From positions 471,568 through 535,567 of the forward strand of contig NZ_LMDN01000003.1 in the NCBI RefSeq assembly GCF_001425085.1: DNA of 64,000 bases. The letters run 5' to 3'. The notes beneath the pieces were generated by a model. That model was not told the origin of the DNA, did no database searches, and was given only the letters and a program-made list of their open reading frames with translations. This DNA is from Leifsonia sp. Root4 (lineage in GTDB: Bacteria > Actinomycetota > Actinomycetes > Actinomycetales > Microbacteriaceae). Every line of letters starts with the position of its first letter. Position 1 is the stretch's first letter. Shown here piece by piece: positions 15,087 through 23,906 of the stretch. A program made the translations under genes and the position numbers.

Positions 15087-17813
15087 TTAGCTCTCGCCCC
15101 CGGCTGAGCCCGTCGTACCGGCGTTGACGTCGTGCAGACGGTACTTCTCGATCGCGAGCGCCGGAGCGTTGCGGTCAACCTCACCGCGGGCGGCCAGCGC
15201 CTGCAACGTGCGGACGACCATCGACGGTCCGTCGATCTTGAAGAAGCGACGAGCAGCGGCACGGGTGTCGCTGAAACCGAAGTCGTCGGCACCCAGCGTC
15301 GCGTACGTTCCGGGAACGAAGGGGCGAATCTGGTCGGGAACGCTGTGCGAGAAGTCGGTCACGGCGATGAACGGGCCCTGAGCAGCGCCGAGCTTCTCCC
15401 AGACGTATGGCGTGCGCGGCTCGGCCTCCGGGTTGAGGAAGTTGTGCTCGTCGGCGGCCAGGCCGTCGCGGCGCAGTTCGCTCCACGAGGTGACCGACCA
15501 GACGTCGGCCGAAACACCCCAGTCGTTCGCAAGCAGCTCCTGCGCCTCGAGCGCCCAGGCCACCGAGACACCGGATGCCAGCAGCTGCGCCTTCGGGCCG
15601 GCGATCGTGCCGTCCTTGAGCTTGTAGATGCCGCGAACGATGCCGTCAACGTCGAGGTTCTCCGGCTCGGCCGGGTGGATGATCGGCTCGTTGTACACGG
15701 TGATGTAGTACATGACGTTCGGGTCTTCGTGCTCGCCGCCGTACATGCGCTCGAGACCGCTGCGCACGATGTGCCCGATCTCGTAGCCGTACGCCGGGTC
15801 GTACGAGAGCACGGCCGGGTTGGTGGCGGAGAGAACGAGCGAGTGGCCGTCGGCGTGCTGCAGGCCCTCACCGGTCAGGGTGGTGCGACCGGCGGTCGCG
15901 GCGATCATGAAGCCGCGGGCCATCTGGTCACCGGCGGCCCAAATGGCGTCGCCGGTGCGCTGGAAGCCGAACATCGAGTAGAACACGTAGACCGGGATCA
16001 GCGGTTCGCCGTGCGTGGCGTAGCTGGTTCCGATGTTCGTGAACGATGCGAGCGCGCCGGCCTCGTTGATGCCGACGTGGATGATCTGGCCCTGCGGGCT
16101 CTCCTTGTAGGCGAGCAGCAGTTCACGGTCGACGGAGGTGTAGTGCTGGCCGTTCGGGTTGTAGATCTTCGCCGTCGGGAAGAAGGCGTCGATACCGAAG
16201 GTGCGGGCTTCGTCGGGGATGATCGGCACGATGCGGTGGCCGAAGTCCTTGCTGCGGATCAGGTCCTTCAGCAGACGCACGAACGCCATGGTGGTGGCGA
16301 TCTCCTGCGTGCCGGAGCCCTTCTTCGCGATCGCGTACGCGGAGTCATCCGGCAGCGAGATCGCCGTGTGGGCGGTGCGGCGCTCCGGCAGGTAACCGCC
16401 GAGCTCTCGACGACGCTCGTGCAGGTACTCGATCGCCTCGTCGTTGTCTGCCGGCTTGTAGTACGGCGGCAGGTACGGGTTCTCTTCGAGCTGTGCGTCA
16501 GTGATCGGGATGTGCATGGCGTCGCGGAACGTCTTGAGGTTGTCCAGCGTCATCTTCTTCATCTGGTGGGTCGCGTTGCGGCCCTCGAAGCTCGGTCCGA
16601 GGCCATAGCCCTTGACGGTCTTCGCCAGGATGACGGTGGGCTGGCCCTTGTGCTCGGATGCCGCCTTGAACGCCGCGTAGATCTTGCGGTAGTCGTGGCC
16701 ACCGCGCTTGAGGCCCCAGATCTCGTCGTCGCTCAGGTCCTTGACGAGTTCGAGCGCGCGCGGGTCGCGACCGAAGAAGTTCTCACGCACGTAGGCGCCG
16801 TTCTCGGCCTTGTAGGTCTGGTAGTCGCCGTCGGGGGTGACGTTCATCAGCGTGCGCAGAGCGCCGTCGGTGTCGCGGGCAAGGAGATCGTCCCACTCGC
16901 GGCCCCAGACGACCTTGATGACGTTCCAGCCGGCGCCGCGGAAGAAGCTCTCGAGCTCCTGCACGATCTTGCCGTTGCCGCGGACGGGGCCGTCCAGGCG
17001 CTGCAGGTTGCAGTTGATCACGAAGTTGAGGTTGTCGAGCCCCTCGTTGGCTGCGACCTGAAGCTGGCCGCGGCTCTCGACCTCGTCCATCTCGCCGTCG
17101 CCGAGGAACGCCCAGACCTGCTGGTCGCTCGCATCCTTGATGCCGCGGTTGGTGAGGTACCTGTTGGTCTGCGCCTGGTAGATCGCGTTGATCGGGCCGA
17201 GGCCCATCGAGACGGTCGGGAACTGCCAGAACTCGGGCATCAGGCGCGGGTGCGGGTAGGAAGAGAGACCGTGCGGGGCCTGGGACTTCTCCTGGCGGAA
17301 TCCGTCGAGCTGCTGCTCGCTCAGTCGGCCCTCGAGGTAGGCGCGTGCATAGGTTCCGGGGGAGGCGTGGCCCTGGATGAAGATCTGGTCTCCGCCGCCC
17401 GGGTGGTCCTGGCCGCGGAAGAAGTGGTTGAAGCCGACCTCGTAGAGCGAGGCGGCGCCGGCGTAGGTGGAGATGTGTCCACCGACCGAGATGCCCGGGC
17501 GCTGTGCGCGGTGCACCATGACGGCGGCGTTCCAGCGCAACCAGGCGCGGTAGCGGCGTTCGATTTCCTCATTGCCGGGGAACGGAGCCTCGTTCTCGGG
17601 GGCAATGGTGTTGATGTAGTCGGTGGTCGGAACCATCGGGACACCCAGGTGAAGCTCCTTCGAGCGCTTCAACAGGCTCAGCATGATCTCGCGACCACGT
17701 TCGTGCCCATGAGCGGCGACGAGAGCATTGAGTGATTCGGCCCACTCTGCTGTTTCCTCCGGATCGGAGTCCAGGTTGTTGACCGAGTACGGGTCCTGGT
17801 CGTTGACAGTCAC
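15087..17813 (-). CDS. aceE: Pyruvate dehydrogenase E1 component, homodimeric type
   Basis: A 908-residue thiamine-diphosphate enzyme that decarboxylates pyruvate and passes the acetyl group to the E2 lipoyl arm. The ThDP motif FLGDGEMDE lies near residue 237 and [15 protein letters not shown] follows, as in homodimeric AceE. Length matches the family. The GTG at 17811-17813 ([10 protein letters not shown]) follows AGAGAGAGG; longer upstream frames are implausible. E2 and E3 genes lie 40 kb away in this window. It heads the leftward aceE-fasR-fab cluster; its promoter must lie in 17814-18034, where a GGTCGCGACC palindrome occurs at 17913-17922. Confidence 0.96.
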   Translation of the reverse strand: MTVNDQDPYSVNNLDSDPEETAEWAESLNALVAAHGHERGREIMLSLLKRSKELHLGVPMVPTTDYINTIAPENEAPFPGNEEIERRYRAWLRWNAAVMVHRAQRPGISVGGHISTYAGAASLYEVGFNHFFRGQDHPGGGDQIFIQGHASPGTYARAYLEGRLSEQQLDGFRQEKSQAPHGLSSYPHPRLMPEFWQFPTVSMGLGPINAIYQAQTNRYLTNRGIKDASDQQVWAFLGDGEMDEVESRGQLQVAANEGLDNLNFVINCNLQRLDGPVRGNGKIVQELESFFRGAGWNVIKVVWGREWDDLLARDTDGALRTLMNVTPDGDYQTYKAENGAYVRENFFGRDPRALELVKDLSDDEIWGLKRGGHDYRKIYAAFKAASEHKGQPTVILAKTVKGYGLGPSFEGRNATHQMKKMTLDNLKTFRDAMHIPITDAQLEENPYLPPYYKPADNDEAIEYLHERRRELGGYLPERRTAHTAISLPDDSAYAIAKKGSGTQEIATTMAFVRLLKDLIRSKDFGHRIVPIIPDEARTFGIDAFFPTAKIYNPNGQHYTSVDRELLLAYKESPQGQIIHVGINEAGALASFTNIGTSYATHGEPLIPVYVFYSMFGFQRTGDAIWAAGDQMARGFMIAATAGRTTLTGEGLQHADGHSLVLSATNPAVLSYDPAYGYEIGHIVRSGLERMYGGEHEDPNVMYYITVYNEPIIHPAEPENLDVDGIVRGIYKLKDGTIAGPKAQLLASGVSVAWALEAQELLANDWGVSADVWSVTSWSELRRDGLAADEHNFLNPEAEPRTPYVWEKLGAAQGPFIAVTDFSHSVPDQIRPFVPGTYATLGADDFGFSDTRAAARRFFKIDGPSMVVRTLQALAARGEVDRNAPALAIEKYRLHDVNAGTTGSAGGES

Positions 17814-18034
17814 AGTCGACCTCTCTCTATGTGTTTGAACCGATCGCGTGTGCAGACCAAGCCGTGTCGGCGTGCTCAAAAGTCGAACTTCACACATGCG
17901 AAGACCTGGTCGGGTCGCGACCGGGCACAATCAGTCATCCTATTGATTCTATTTCGACCGTGTGTGCACCGGGGCCGTTACGATCGATGCTGGCATTCGA
18001 CGACTCGCCGTCGAATCGGAACAGGAGTCGCACA

Positions 18035-18499
18035 ATGACGCTGCAGATCGGCACACCAGCCCCCGATTTCGAGCTGCTGAATCAGTGGGGGGAATCCGTG
18101 CGGCTCAGCCAGTTCCGCGGCGAGAAAGCCGTCGCGATCGTGTTCTTCCCGCTCGCGTTCTCCGGCACGTGCACGGGGGAGCTCTGCGAGCTGCGCGACA
18201 ATCTGGCGATGTTCGATGACGAGGATGTCGTTCTGCTCGGAATCTCCGTCGACTCGAAGTACTCGCTCCGGGCGTGGGGTGAGCAGGAGGGCTACGGCTT
18301 CCAGCTGCTCGCCGACTTCTGGCCGCACGGCGGCGTCGCGCGCGAGTACGGCGCGTTCTCCGAGGAGCGCGGTTACGCGACCCGGCTGACCGTGCTGATC
18401 GACCGCGAGGGCGTCATCCGCGCGTCGTTCCACGCTGCCCCCGGTGGGGCCCGCCCGCTCTCCGACTATCGCGCGGCGCTGGAGACGCTCCGCGCCTAG
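18035..18499 (+). CDS. ahpE: Peroxiredoxin, AhpE/BCP-like
   Basis: A 154-residue thioredoxin-fold peroxidase. The segment AFSGTCTGELCELRD places the peroxidatic Cys46, as in Mycobacterium tuberculosis AhpE, and DFWPHGGVAREYG is also AhpE-like. Unlike that 1-Cys enzyme, a second cysteine, Cys51, follows with the Cys-x4-Cys spacing of BCP-type peroxiredoxins, so an internal disulfide is possible. It should reduce hydroperoxides in the cytosol. AGGAG 8 bases before ATG 18035 fixes the start. Its stop overlaps that of the converging membrane-protein gene by 4 bp. Confidence 0.88.
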   Translation: MTLQIGTPAPDFELLNQWGESVRLSQFRGEKAVAIVFFPLAFSGTCTGELCELRDNLAMFDDEDVVLLGISVDSKYSLRAWGEQEGYGFQLLADFWPHGGVAREYGAFSEERGYATRLTVLIDREGVIRASFHAAPGGARPLSDYRAALETLRA

Positions 18500-19218
18500 G
18501 AGCCCGGGTCGCCCAGGATATTGACGGCGCGGGAGATCACGAGCGCGAGCAGCACGAAGCCGGTGAGGGCCTGCACGGCCATGATCATCTTGGTGCGGGA
18601 ACGCATCGGCATGGCATCCGTGGGGCTGAACGCCATCATGTTCGTCAGCGAGACGTAGAGGTAGTCGACGAAACCCGGGCGCCAGTCGGCGCGCGTCGAG
18701 GAGATGCGGCTGATCTCGTCGACGTCGTCTCCGCTCTCGTCTTGCGGGAACTTGAAGTCGGGTACGCGCAGCTCGGTTCTGGCGAGGTTGCCGCGGGCCA
18801 CGGGCCCGCCGCGATCGAGATCCCAGTAGAGCAGGCCGAAGGCGATGACATTCGTGATCCACACCTGCAACGCCGTGAGCAGTAGTTGCGTGCCGTTGGC
18901 CGAGCCCTCGATGAGCGAGCGGATGACGAAGGCGACGTTGACCTGATTGGCGACGACGAGTAACACGGTGAACGTGATCGACAACCAGCGTGACCACTCG
19001 GACTGTCGGGTGAGGCGGTGCGGATTCTCGACGAGCAGCGGCAGGAACATCAGGATCAGGATGACCGTGGCAATCTGTCGCAGCAGGGCCGTGTCGGGGT
19101 TGGGAACGAGCAGATAGAGCACCAGGGCGACGACGAGGCCGGCGAAGGCCGGCCAGCGCGTCTCGGACCGGCGCTCCTCCGCGTCTCGGTCATCGGCCAC
19201 CGCTGGCGATCTGCTCAT
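18496..19218 (-). CDS. Membrane protein with degenerate ion-channel-like C-terminal half
   Basis: A 240-residue integral membrane protein. Hydrophobic helices lie at about 21-39, 46-63, 77-99, 112-132 and 210-234. The segment before the last helix (about 185-205, YLYVSLTNMMAFSPTDAMP) has the layout of a two-helix potassium channel pore loop followed by the inner helix, but the TVGYG filter is replaced by TNMMAFS, so ion selectivity, if any, must differ. A charged loop (about 140-175) faces the cytosol. Function is unknown. A TACACT box 6 bases before ATG suggests leaderless transcription. Confidence 0.7.
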   Translation of the reverse strand: MSRSPAVADDRDAEERRSETRWPAFAGLVVALVLYLLVPNPDTALLRQIATVILILMFLPLLVENPHRLTRQSEWSRWLSITFTVLLVVANQVNVAFVIRSLIEGSANGTQLLLTALQVWITNVIAFGLLYWDLDRGGPVARGNLARTELRVPDFKFPQDESGDDVDEISRISSTRADWRPGFVDYLYVSLTNMMAFSPTDAMPMRSRTKMIMAVQALTGFVLLALVISRAVNILGDPGS

Positions 19219-19224
19219 GAGGCG

Positions 19225-19230
19225 AGTGTA
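19225..19230 (-). promoter_or_regulatory. -10 box, leaderless start of the channel-like gene
   Basis: TACACT on the minus strand, then 6 bases, then ATG at 19216-19218. No Shine-Dalgarno lies between. Confidence 0.5.
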
Positions 19231-19279
19231 TGGACGCGCCCGGGCGCCGGGGCCGCGGCGCGCGGCATCCGAAAATCCC

Positions 19280-19287
19280 TATAAGAT
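19280..19287 (+). promoter_or_regulatory. Possible tRNA-Val promoter -10 region
   Basis: An unusually AT-rich island, TATAAGAT, lies about 32 bases before the tRNA gene and includes TAAGAT (TANNNT). A -35 is not obvious. Confidence 0.35.
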
Positions 19288-19318
19288 AAATGAGTCGTTG
19301 CGGGCTGATGCGCGCAAT

Positions 19319-19391
19319 GGGCCTTTAGCTCAGTTGGTAGAGCGCCACGTTTACACCGTGGATGTCATCGGTTCGAGCCCGGTAGGGCCCA
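19319..19391 (+). tRNA. tRNA-Val (anticodon TAC)
   Basis: A complete cloverleaf. The acceptor arm GGGCCTT pairs with AGGGCCC, the D arm carries AGCTCAGTTGGTAGAGC, the anticodon stem CCACG/CGTGG holds loop TTTACAC with TAC at 19352-19354, and the T arm is ATCGG-TTCGAGC-CCGGT. The discriminator is A73 and CCA is not encoded. It reads valine codons GTA and GTG. Confidence 0.97.
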
Positions 19392-19397
19392 CAGCTG

Positions 19398-19436
19398 GGA
19401 ATGGTCAGAGGCGGTATTTTCGCCTCTGACCATTCC
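19398..19436 (+). terminator. Terminator behind tRNA-Val
   Basis: A perfect 16-bp stem (GGAATGGTCAGAGGCG at 19398-19413 with its complement at 19421-19436) around the loop GTATTTT, starting 7 bases after the tRNA. Confidence 0.85.
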
Positions 19437-19527
19437 TGTATCCGGAGGCGATTGTGGCTCCTTCCATTGCTGTGTCAGTGGTGACGCTGTCCTCGCGCCG
19501 GAGTCGAAACGCGGTCATCATGGATAC

Positions 19528-20442
19528 ATGACGACAGTCGCCGAGTCACCCACACCGCCACGCGCGGACTCGGCTGGCGATGTGTTGCTCAGCTACGTCG
19601 CGGAGCACCTTCAGAGGCTCAAGCTGCAAGAGCCCCGCATACGTCGCGAAGAGCCGGATGCCGTGCATCAGATGCGCGTCGCAAGCCGCCGGTTACGGTC
19701 GGCCCTGGCCACCTACCGCCCGCTCCTGGAAGGCGAGACGGCGAGCCGTCTTCGGTCTGACTTGCGCTGGCTGGCCGGCGTGCTCGGATCTTCCCGTGAC
19801 ATCCAGGTCATTGAGGAAGGCCTCTCTGACCGTCTGGCGGCCGAGCCTCCCCACCTCATCGTCGGACCAATCACGCAACGGATCACCGACAAGCTTGATG
19901 CCGATTTCGAGGCGGCCCGGCAGCAGAGTGCGGCAGCGCTCGATTCCGTGCGGTTTCGACGACTCATCGCCGCCCTCGATGCTTTTCTGGCCGCACCGCC
20001 GCTGACGGAGGAGGCGAGTGAGCCGGCGCGCCGAATTGTTCCCCGGCGAATTCGCACAGAGTGGGAGAAGTTGGAGAAGCTCGTGCACGTCGCCGAGGAG
20101 ACCCAGCCGGGAAGCCAGGACCGCGACCTCGCCCTGCACGAGGTGCGCAAGCGCACGAAGCGTCTCCGATACGCGGCCGAGACGGCCATTCCGGTACGTG
20201 AGAAGCCCGCCCGCGATCTGGCCGACGCCGCCCGGGACCTACAATCTTCGCTCGGGACCCTCCAGGACAGCATCGTCGCGCGGGACCTCCTACTGCGCCT
20301 GGCCGTCTCGGCGCAGCTGCACGGAGAGAGTGCGTTCAGCTATGGGCGCTTACACGCCCTGGAACAGAGCCGAGCGGCAGCATCTGAGGAGGCGTTCCAC
20401 CGGGCCTGGAAGAACTTCGACACACCCTCGATCATCGACTGA
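19528..20442 (+). CDS. CHAD domain protein
   Basis: A 304-residue helical protein made of one CHAD domain. The conserved histidines and arginines are seen in HQMRVASRRLRSAL near residues 47-60 and in a second HEVRKRTKRLRYAAE near 207-221, the duplicated helical-bundle pattern of this family. CHAD domains bind polyphosphate and are often found with CYTH triphosphatases or polyphosphate enzymes; no such partner is adjacent here, although a polyphosphate glucokinase is encoded 21 kb away. CATCAT lies 6 bases before the ATG, weakly like the leaderless arrangement of other genes, and no ribosome site is seen. Confidence 0.85.
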   Translation: MTTVAESPTPPRADSAGDVLLSYVAEHLQRLKLQEPRIRREEPDAVHQMRVASRRLRSALATYRPLLEGETASRLRSDLRWLAGVLGSSRDIQVIEEGLSDRLAAEPPHLIVGPITQRITDKLDADFEAARQQSAAALDSVRFRRLIAALDAFLAAPPLTEEASEPARRIVPRRIRTEWEKLEKLVHVAEETQPGSQDRDLALHEVRKRTKRLRYAAETAIPVREKPARDLADAARDLQSSLGTLQDSIVARDLLLRLAVSAQLHGESAFSYGRLHALEQSRAAASEEAFHRAWKNFDTPSIID

Positions 20443-20461
20443 AGCGACTCGGCTGAGTCGC

Positions 20462-21079
20462 TCAGCGCCGACGGACGGGTTGCCTCAGAACGGTCTTGAG
20501 CTTGGCGGGCTCGGTGCGGCGTGCATCACTGATGTAGATCTCGTGATGGTCACCGTTGAAGTCGAGGCCGTTCGCGGGCAGGTACTCATGATGCAGCCGG
20601 TCGAGCGTCGGCGCCTCGTCATCGTAGGAGCCGATGTGCAGGATCTGGACGCTCAGGCCCTCATTGAGCGTCAGCAGGCGCAGCTCATCGATGGCGGCAA
20701 GGGGCTTCTTCGACTTCAGCTTCGCGGTGGCGGCGGCGACCATTTCGGCGGTGATCCAGTCCGGTTGGACGATCATCGCCGTCCAGGCCCAGGAATCCTT
20801 GTCGCGGGAGGTGAACGCGGTCATGTCGGCGGCTCGCCACAACGCCTCAAGCGGGCCGACGACGAAGTCTCGCCCGAGTGCATTCTTGCTCTCGAACTTG
20901 AGCGTGTACGAGACCCCGTAGAGCGCCTCGATCGCATCCGCATAGGCGGGTGCGGTGTTCGGGTCGCCGTGTCCGTCGATGGCGAGGTAGTGCAACTCCG
21001 GCACGTCGACGAGCGTGAAGTCCGCGGATGACGGCGCGTAGAGCGCCTTGTGCGCCCGCTTGATGTCGTACTTGTCCAA
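20462..21079 (-). CDS. GyrI-like small-molecule-binding domain protein
   Basis: A 205-residue soluble protein of the GyrI-like (SOUL/BmrR C-terminal) family. Family signatures are KRAHKALYAPS at the start, VDVPELHYLAIDGHGDPNT, the central WAWTAMIVQPDW and the late LHHEYLPANGLDFNGDHHEIYISD. Members bind ligands or act as hydrolases of lipophilic cations. The start is set at TTG 21077-21079 (reads as MDKYDIKR) because AGGGGG lies 6 bases upstream and homologues usually begin this way; ATG at 21104-21106 is the alternative. It overlaps no other intact gene but follows a helicase remnant on the same strand. Confidence 0.82.
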   Translation of the reverse strand: MDKYDIKRAHKALYAPSSADFTLVDVPELHYLAIDGHGDPNTAPAYADAIEALYGVSYTLKFESKNALGRDFVVGPLEALWRAADMTAFTSRDKDSWAWTAMIVQPDWITAEMVAAATAKLKSKKPLAAIDELRLLTLNEGLSVQILHIGSYDDEAPTLDRLHHEYLPANGLDFNGDHHEIYISDARRTEPAKLKTVLRQPVRRR

Positions 21080-21105
21080 CAGGGTCCCCCTGGTCCTCGT
21101 GCTCA

Positions 21106-21252
21106 TCAACCCGTGAGGATCACGAGTCGTTGGGTCGAGCGGGTCATGGCGACGTAGCGGTCGACAGCCCCTTCGATGTCCGTGCCGAAGGTTTCGGGAT
21201 CGATGAGCACGACGAGGTCGAGCTCGAGACCTGTGGACAGTTCCGGCGTGAG
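21106..21252 (-). pseudogene. C-terminal remnant of a UvrD/HelD-type superfamily 1 helicase
   Basis: On the minus strand a 48-codon frame reads LTPELSTGLELDLVVLID, then ETFG and finally YVAMTRSTQRLVILTG before a TGA at 21106-21108. These are the motif V region and the motif VI arginine finger (normally ALTRA) with the tail of HelD/UvrD-like ATPases. An in-frame TGA at 21253-21255 precedes it, and no start codon or Walker region is found upstream, where repeats and an HNH gene lie. It is therefore the 3' stump of a broken gene. Its stop overlaps an alternative start of the GyrI-like gene, suggesting a former operon. Confidence 0.7.
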
Positions 21253-21393
21253 TCAGCGTACTCGGGCGGTCGGCGGAAGCGGCGGTTGCGCGCTACTGGC
21301 GGCGCCGATGACGCAGGACTCGGCTGGACACTCGTCGCCCCACGCTGGCTTGAGGGAGCGCCAGCGACCGAAGCCCTGACACGACCGAACACT

Positions 21394-21474
21394 CCGCTGG
21401 TTGAGCCTGTCGAAACCCCTCCGCTGGTTGAGCTTGTCGAAACCTCTCCGCTGGTTGAGCTTGTCGAAACCACT
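21394..21474 (+). repeat. Three tandem 27-bp repeats (TGGTTGAGCYTGTCGAAACC core)
   Basis: Units at 21394-21420, 21421-21447 and 21448-21474 each begin CCGCTGGTTGAGC and end with CGAAACC plus 4 bases. They differ by one C/T in the core and in the last bases. A fourth copy in the same orientation lies at 22930-22956, so the repeats flank the HNH gene. The core resembles an extragenic repeat common in Actinobacteria. The surrounding 21256-21574 holds no gene I can support. Confidence 0.85.
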
Positions 21475-21574
21475 TGATCACGGTTGGGTCACGGTCCAGG
21501 TCGCCTGTGGATAACCCCTGATTCGGGGCCCGTTTACGCCAGGCAGTGTCGGTGGTTGGTGAGACGATCTACCC

Positions 21575-22912
21575 ATGAGCGAAGCAGCGTTGCAGCTCCC
21601 CGGATCGGCCGCCGACCCGGTGATCACGGCGTGCCTGACCGGCCTCACTGAGTCCCAGTCGTCGATCGGCGCTGCGCAGGCCGAGCAGTACCGCTTCATC
21701 GAAACGGCCCGCTCCCACGCCGTCGCCACCGCGGACCCGATGGGCCGGACCCGCCGGATCGAGGAGGAGTTCGCGCTCCGCAGCATCACCGCCGAGCTCG
21801 CCCTCGTCCTCCGCGTCCACGAGCGCACCATGACAGGACTGATCTACGAGGCGAAGCAGCTCGGCACCGTCTTCACCAAGAGCCTGGCCGCCCTTGCGGC
21901 CGGCACGGTCGGCCAACGCCACGTGCGCGAGATCCTCGCCCAAGCCGTCACCCTCCCGCCGGAGCTCCACGCCCGCTTCGAAGCCGAAGCACTGGCACAG
22001 GCGGCCACACAGACCCCGACGGCGTTCCGCCGCACCGCCGCCCGGCTCCGGGAGCGCCTCCACCCCGACTCCCTGACTTTGCGGGCGGCGCAAGGCCGCA
22101 CGGAGCGGCGGCTCTGGTTCGAACCCGCCGCCGACGGCATGGCGTGGCTGCACCTGCACTTGGAGGCGGAGAAGGCGATCGCGATCACCGAACGCATCAG
22201 CGACCTCGCCGACCACGCCCAAGCTGAGGCGCTCGACACCGCTCACCTCGCAGACACCGAGGTCGCGCTCAGCCCTGGCACGCACGCCCAGCTGGAGGCG
22301 GACATCGCCGCCGAACTACTGCTGATCCCACCCGCTGCGCCCGCAGAGGGCGCCGCGAGGTCGCGGATGCCGGGGCTGGCATTCTCCCGCCCCGAAGTCT
22401 TCGTGGCCGTGCCCAAGCTGACGATCCCGTACGCGACCCTGATCGGCCAATCCGATCAGCCGGGCGAGCTGCACGGCTACGGACCGATCGACGCCAACAC
22501 TGCCCGCCGCCTCGCCGCCCAGGCCCCCACCCTGCACCGGATCCTCGTCGACCCGGTCGACAACACCCCGCTCCAGCTCGACCCGACCAGGTACACCCTC
22601 AGCAAATCAATCCGGCGGTGGATCCTGTACCGGGACCAGATCTGCCGCTTCCCCGGCTGCACGCGCCCAGCGGAGCGGTGCGAGATTGACCACACCCACC
22701 CCTTCGAACACGACGGCCTGACCGTGGAGCGCAATCTCGCGGTGCTCTGCAAGAAGCATCACCGGCTCAAGCACAACTCCCGCTGGCGGGTCACGCAACT
22801 CGGCCACGGTGTGCTCCGCTGGACCAGCCCGGCCGGCCGCCCTACGACACCCACCCGGCTCCACCCAGCAGCCGAAGACCCCCGCCGGAGCCGCTGCTCG
22901 ACCCGACCCTGA
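21575..22912 (+). CDS. DUF222 / HNH endonuclease signature protein
   Basis: A 445-residue protein: a long helical DUF222 domain (about 15-300) and a C-terminal HNH nuclease fold (about 345-400) with CRFPGCTRPAERCEIDH, HPFEHDG, the NL pair and LCKKHHRLKH, including both Cys pairs or His ligands expected for the metal site. The family is strongly multiplied in Actinobacteria and behaves like a mobile or selfish cassette; its biological role is unsettled. The ATG at 21575 has no good ribosome site, and GACGAT stands 6 bases upstream. Copies of a 20-bp repeat lie on both sides, and the gene sits next to a truncated helicase gene, consistent with insertion. Confidence 0.88.
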   Translation: MSEAALQLPGSAADPVITACLTGLTESQSSIGAAQAEQYRFIETARSHAVATADPMGRTRRIEEEFALRSITAELALVLRVHERTMTGLIYEAKQLGTVFTKSLAALAAGTVGQRHVREILAQAVTLPPELHARFEAEALAQAATQTPTAFRRTAARLRERLHPDSLTLRAAQGRTERRLWFEPAADGMAWLHLHLEAEKAIAITERISDLADHAQAEALDTAHLADTEVALSPGTHAQLEADIAAELLLIPPAAPAEGAARSRMPGLAFSRPEVFVAVPKLTIPYATLIGQSDQPGELHGYGPIDANTARRLAAQAPTLHRILVDPVDNTPLQLDPTRYTLSKSIRRWILYRDQICRFPGCTRPAERCEIDHTHPFEHDGLTVERNLAVLCKKHHRLKHNSRWRVTQLGHGVLRWTSPAGRPTTPTRLHPAAEDPRRSRCSTRP

Positions 22913-22929
22913 TGTCCCAGCCGCAACCC

Positions 22930-22956
22930 CCGCTGGTTGAGCCTGTCGAAACCACC
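22930..22956 (+). repeat. Single copy of the TGGTTGAGCCTGTCGAAACC repeat
   Basis: The same 20-bp core as in the triple array upstream of the HNH gene, in the same orientation, starting 18 bases behind the HNH stop codon. Confidence 0.8.
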
Positions 22957-23036
22957 ACCACCCCGGACACCCCGCCGTTCTAGGCCGCATCGGCTGCGCC
23001 CTTGACCGGATGCAGAATGTCCGCCACCATCGAGCA

Positions 23037-23780
23037 ATGCCCAGCCCCAGTACTCGACGCACTGCCATCGCTCGGTGCGTCATCGCAGGCGCCGTGCTCC
23101 TTGCGCTCGTCGGTTGCACGGCTGCGGTGGAGCCAGGGACGACACCGGGCTCGATGAAGGAGCCGGCCCGAGTCGCGGTTTCTCTCGAGCTCCCCGACCT
23201 GGGTGTTCTGCCTGTCGCTGACCCTCCGCTTACTGACGCAGAGTCCGAGAAGGCCCGCCTCGAGCAAGCCGAGGAAGCGTGGCAGCAACTCCTTGTGCGC
23301 TACCCGACCGCAGTGCGTCCTGAGGTCTCCTTCGGCTATGTCACCGACGAGACGCGCGTCGAGATCATGCGTGCGTGCTTGTCCGCGGCAGGGCTCCCGA
23401 TCGACGAGGGGCGTGACGCCGACGGGCATGTGGTGTCGATCGGCACGTCGACAACGAATGAAGCCGAAGCCATCGCCCAGTACAGCTGTGTCACCGCTCA
23501 TCCAACGAGGATTGTTTGGGCGGGCCCGAATGAGGCAGAGCGTGGCTGGTTCTATGACTATCTGACCGAATTCTCCGCGCCGTGCCTCGCTGCCAACGGG
23601 ATCGAAACGGAGCCTCCGCCCACCCGGGAGGAGTTCATCGCGACGTGGCCGAACCAGGGATGGTACCCGGCGGTGGGCATGAGCGCCGATGCCGCCTGGG
23701 ACGCATCTCTCGAGGCGGCATGCCCGTCCGCGAACGGAACCATCGCCGACATTCTGGCGGCCCACGACACACGACGCTGA
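23037..23780 (+). CDS. Hypothetical lipoprotein
   Basis: A 247-residue secreted protein of unknown function. Basic residues RR at 7-8, a hydrophobic core and the lipobox LVGC place the lipidated cysteine at residue 27. The mature part is acidic and contains four further cysteines (in RACLS, YSCVT, APCLA and AACPS) that could form two disulfides outside the membrane. No catalytic motif is recognised. The ATG at 23037 is preferred over 23010 because it gives a normal signal peptide. CACCAT lies 6 bases before it. The gene is transcribed alone toward abgT, 126 bp away. Confidence 0.75.
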   Translation: MPSPSTRRTAIARCVIAGAVLLALVGCTAAVEPGTTPGSMKEPARVAVSLELPDLGVLPVADPPLTDAESEKARLEQAEEAWQQLLVRYPTAVRPEVSFGYVTDETRVEIMRACLSAAGLPIDEGRDADGHVVSIGTSTTNEAEAIAQYSCVTAHPTRIVWAGPNEAERGWFYDYLTEFSAPCLAANGIETEPPPTREEFIATWPNQGWYPAVGMSADAAWDASLEAACPSANGTIADILAAHDTRR

Positions 23781-23906
23781 CAACGTGTCGTGACCGCGGT
23801 TGCCTCAAAGTCGGGCCGGTGCCCACTATGTTGAGAGCGACAGCCGCGTCCGACTGTCGGGGAGTCGATTCAGCTCAGTGAGTCGGCACGCACGAAGGTG
23901 AGCACG

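Noticed and set aside
15132..17735. An 867-codon open frame antisense to aceE
   Set aside because: Its amino-acid make-up (Val, Arg, Asp, Gly rich, no motifs) is the mirror of a GC-rich gene; aceE on the other strand is certain.
17913..17922. GGTCGCGACC palindrome before aceE as a regulator site
   Set aside because: Ten-base palindromes of this composition are expected by chance in such GC-rich DNA; mentioned only in the aceE entry.
21394..21474. CRISPR array
   Set aside because: The units are directly tandem without spacers, and no cas gene is in the window.
21130..21477. Plus-strand frame ending in LVEPVETP-like repeats as a gene
   Set aside because: No start signal; the repeat is an extragenic element and the rest is antisense to a helicase remnant.
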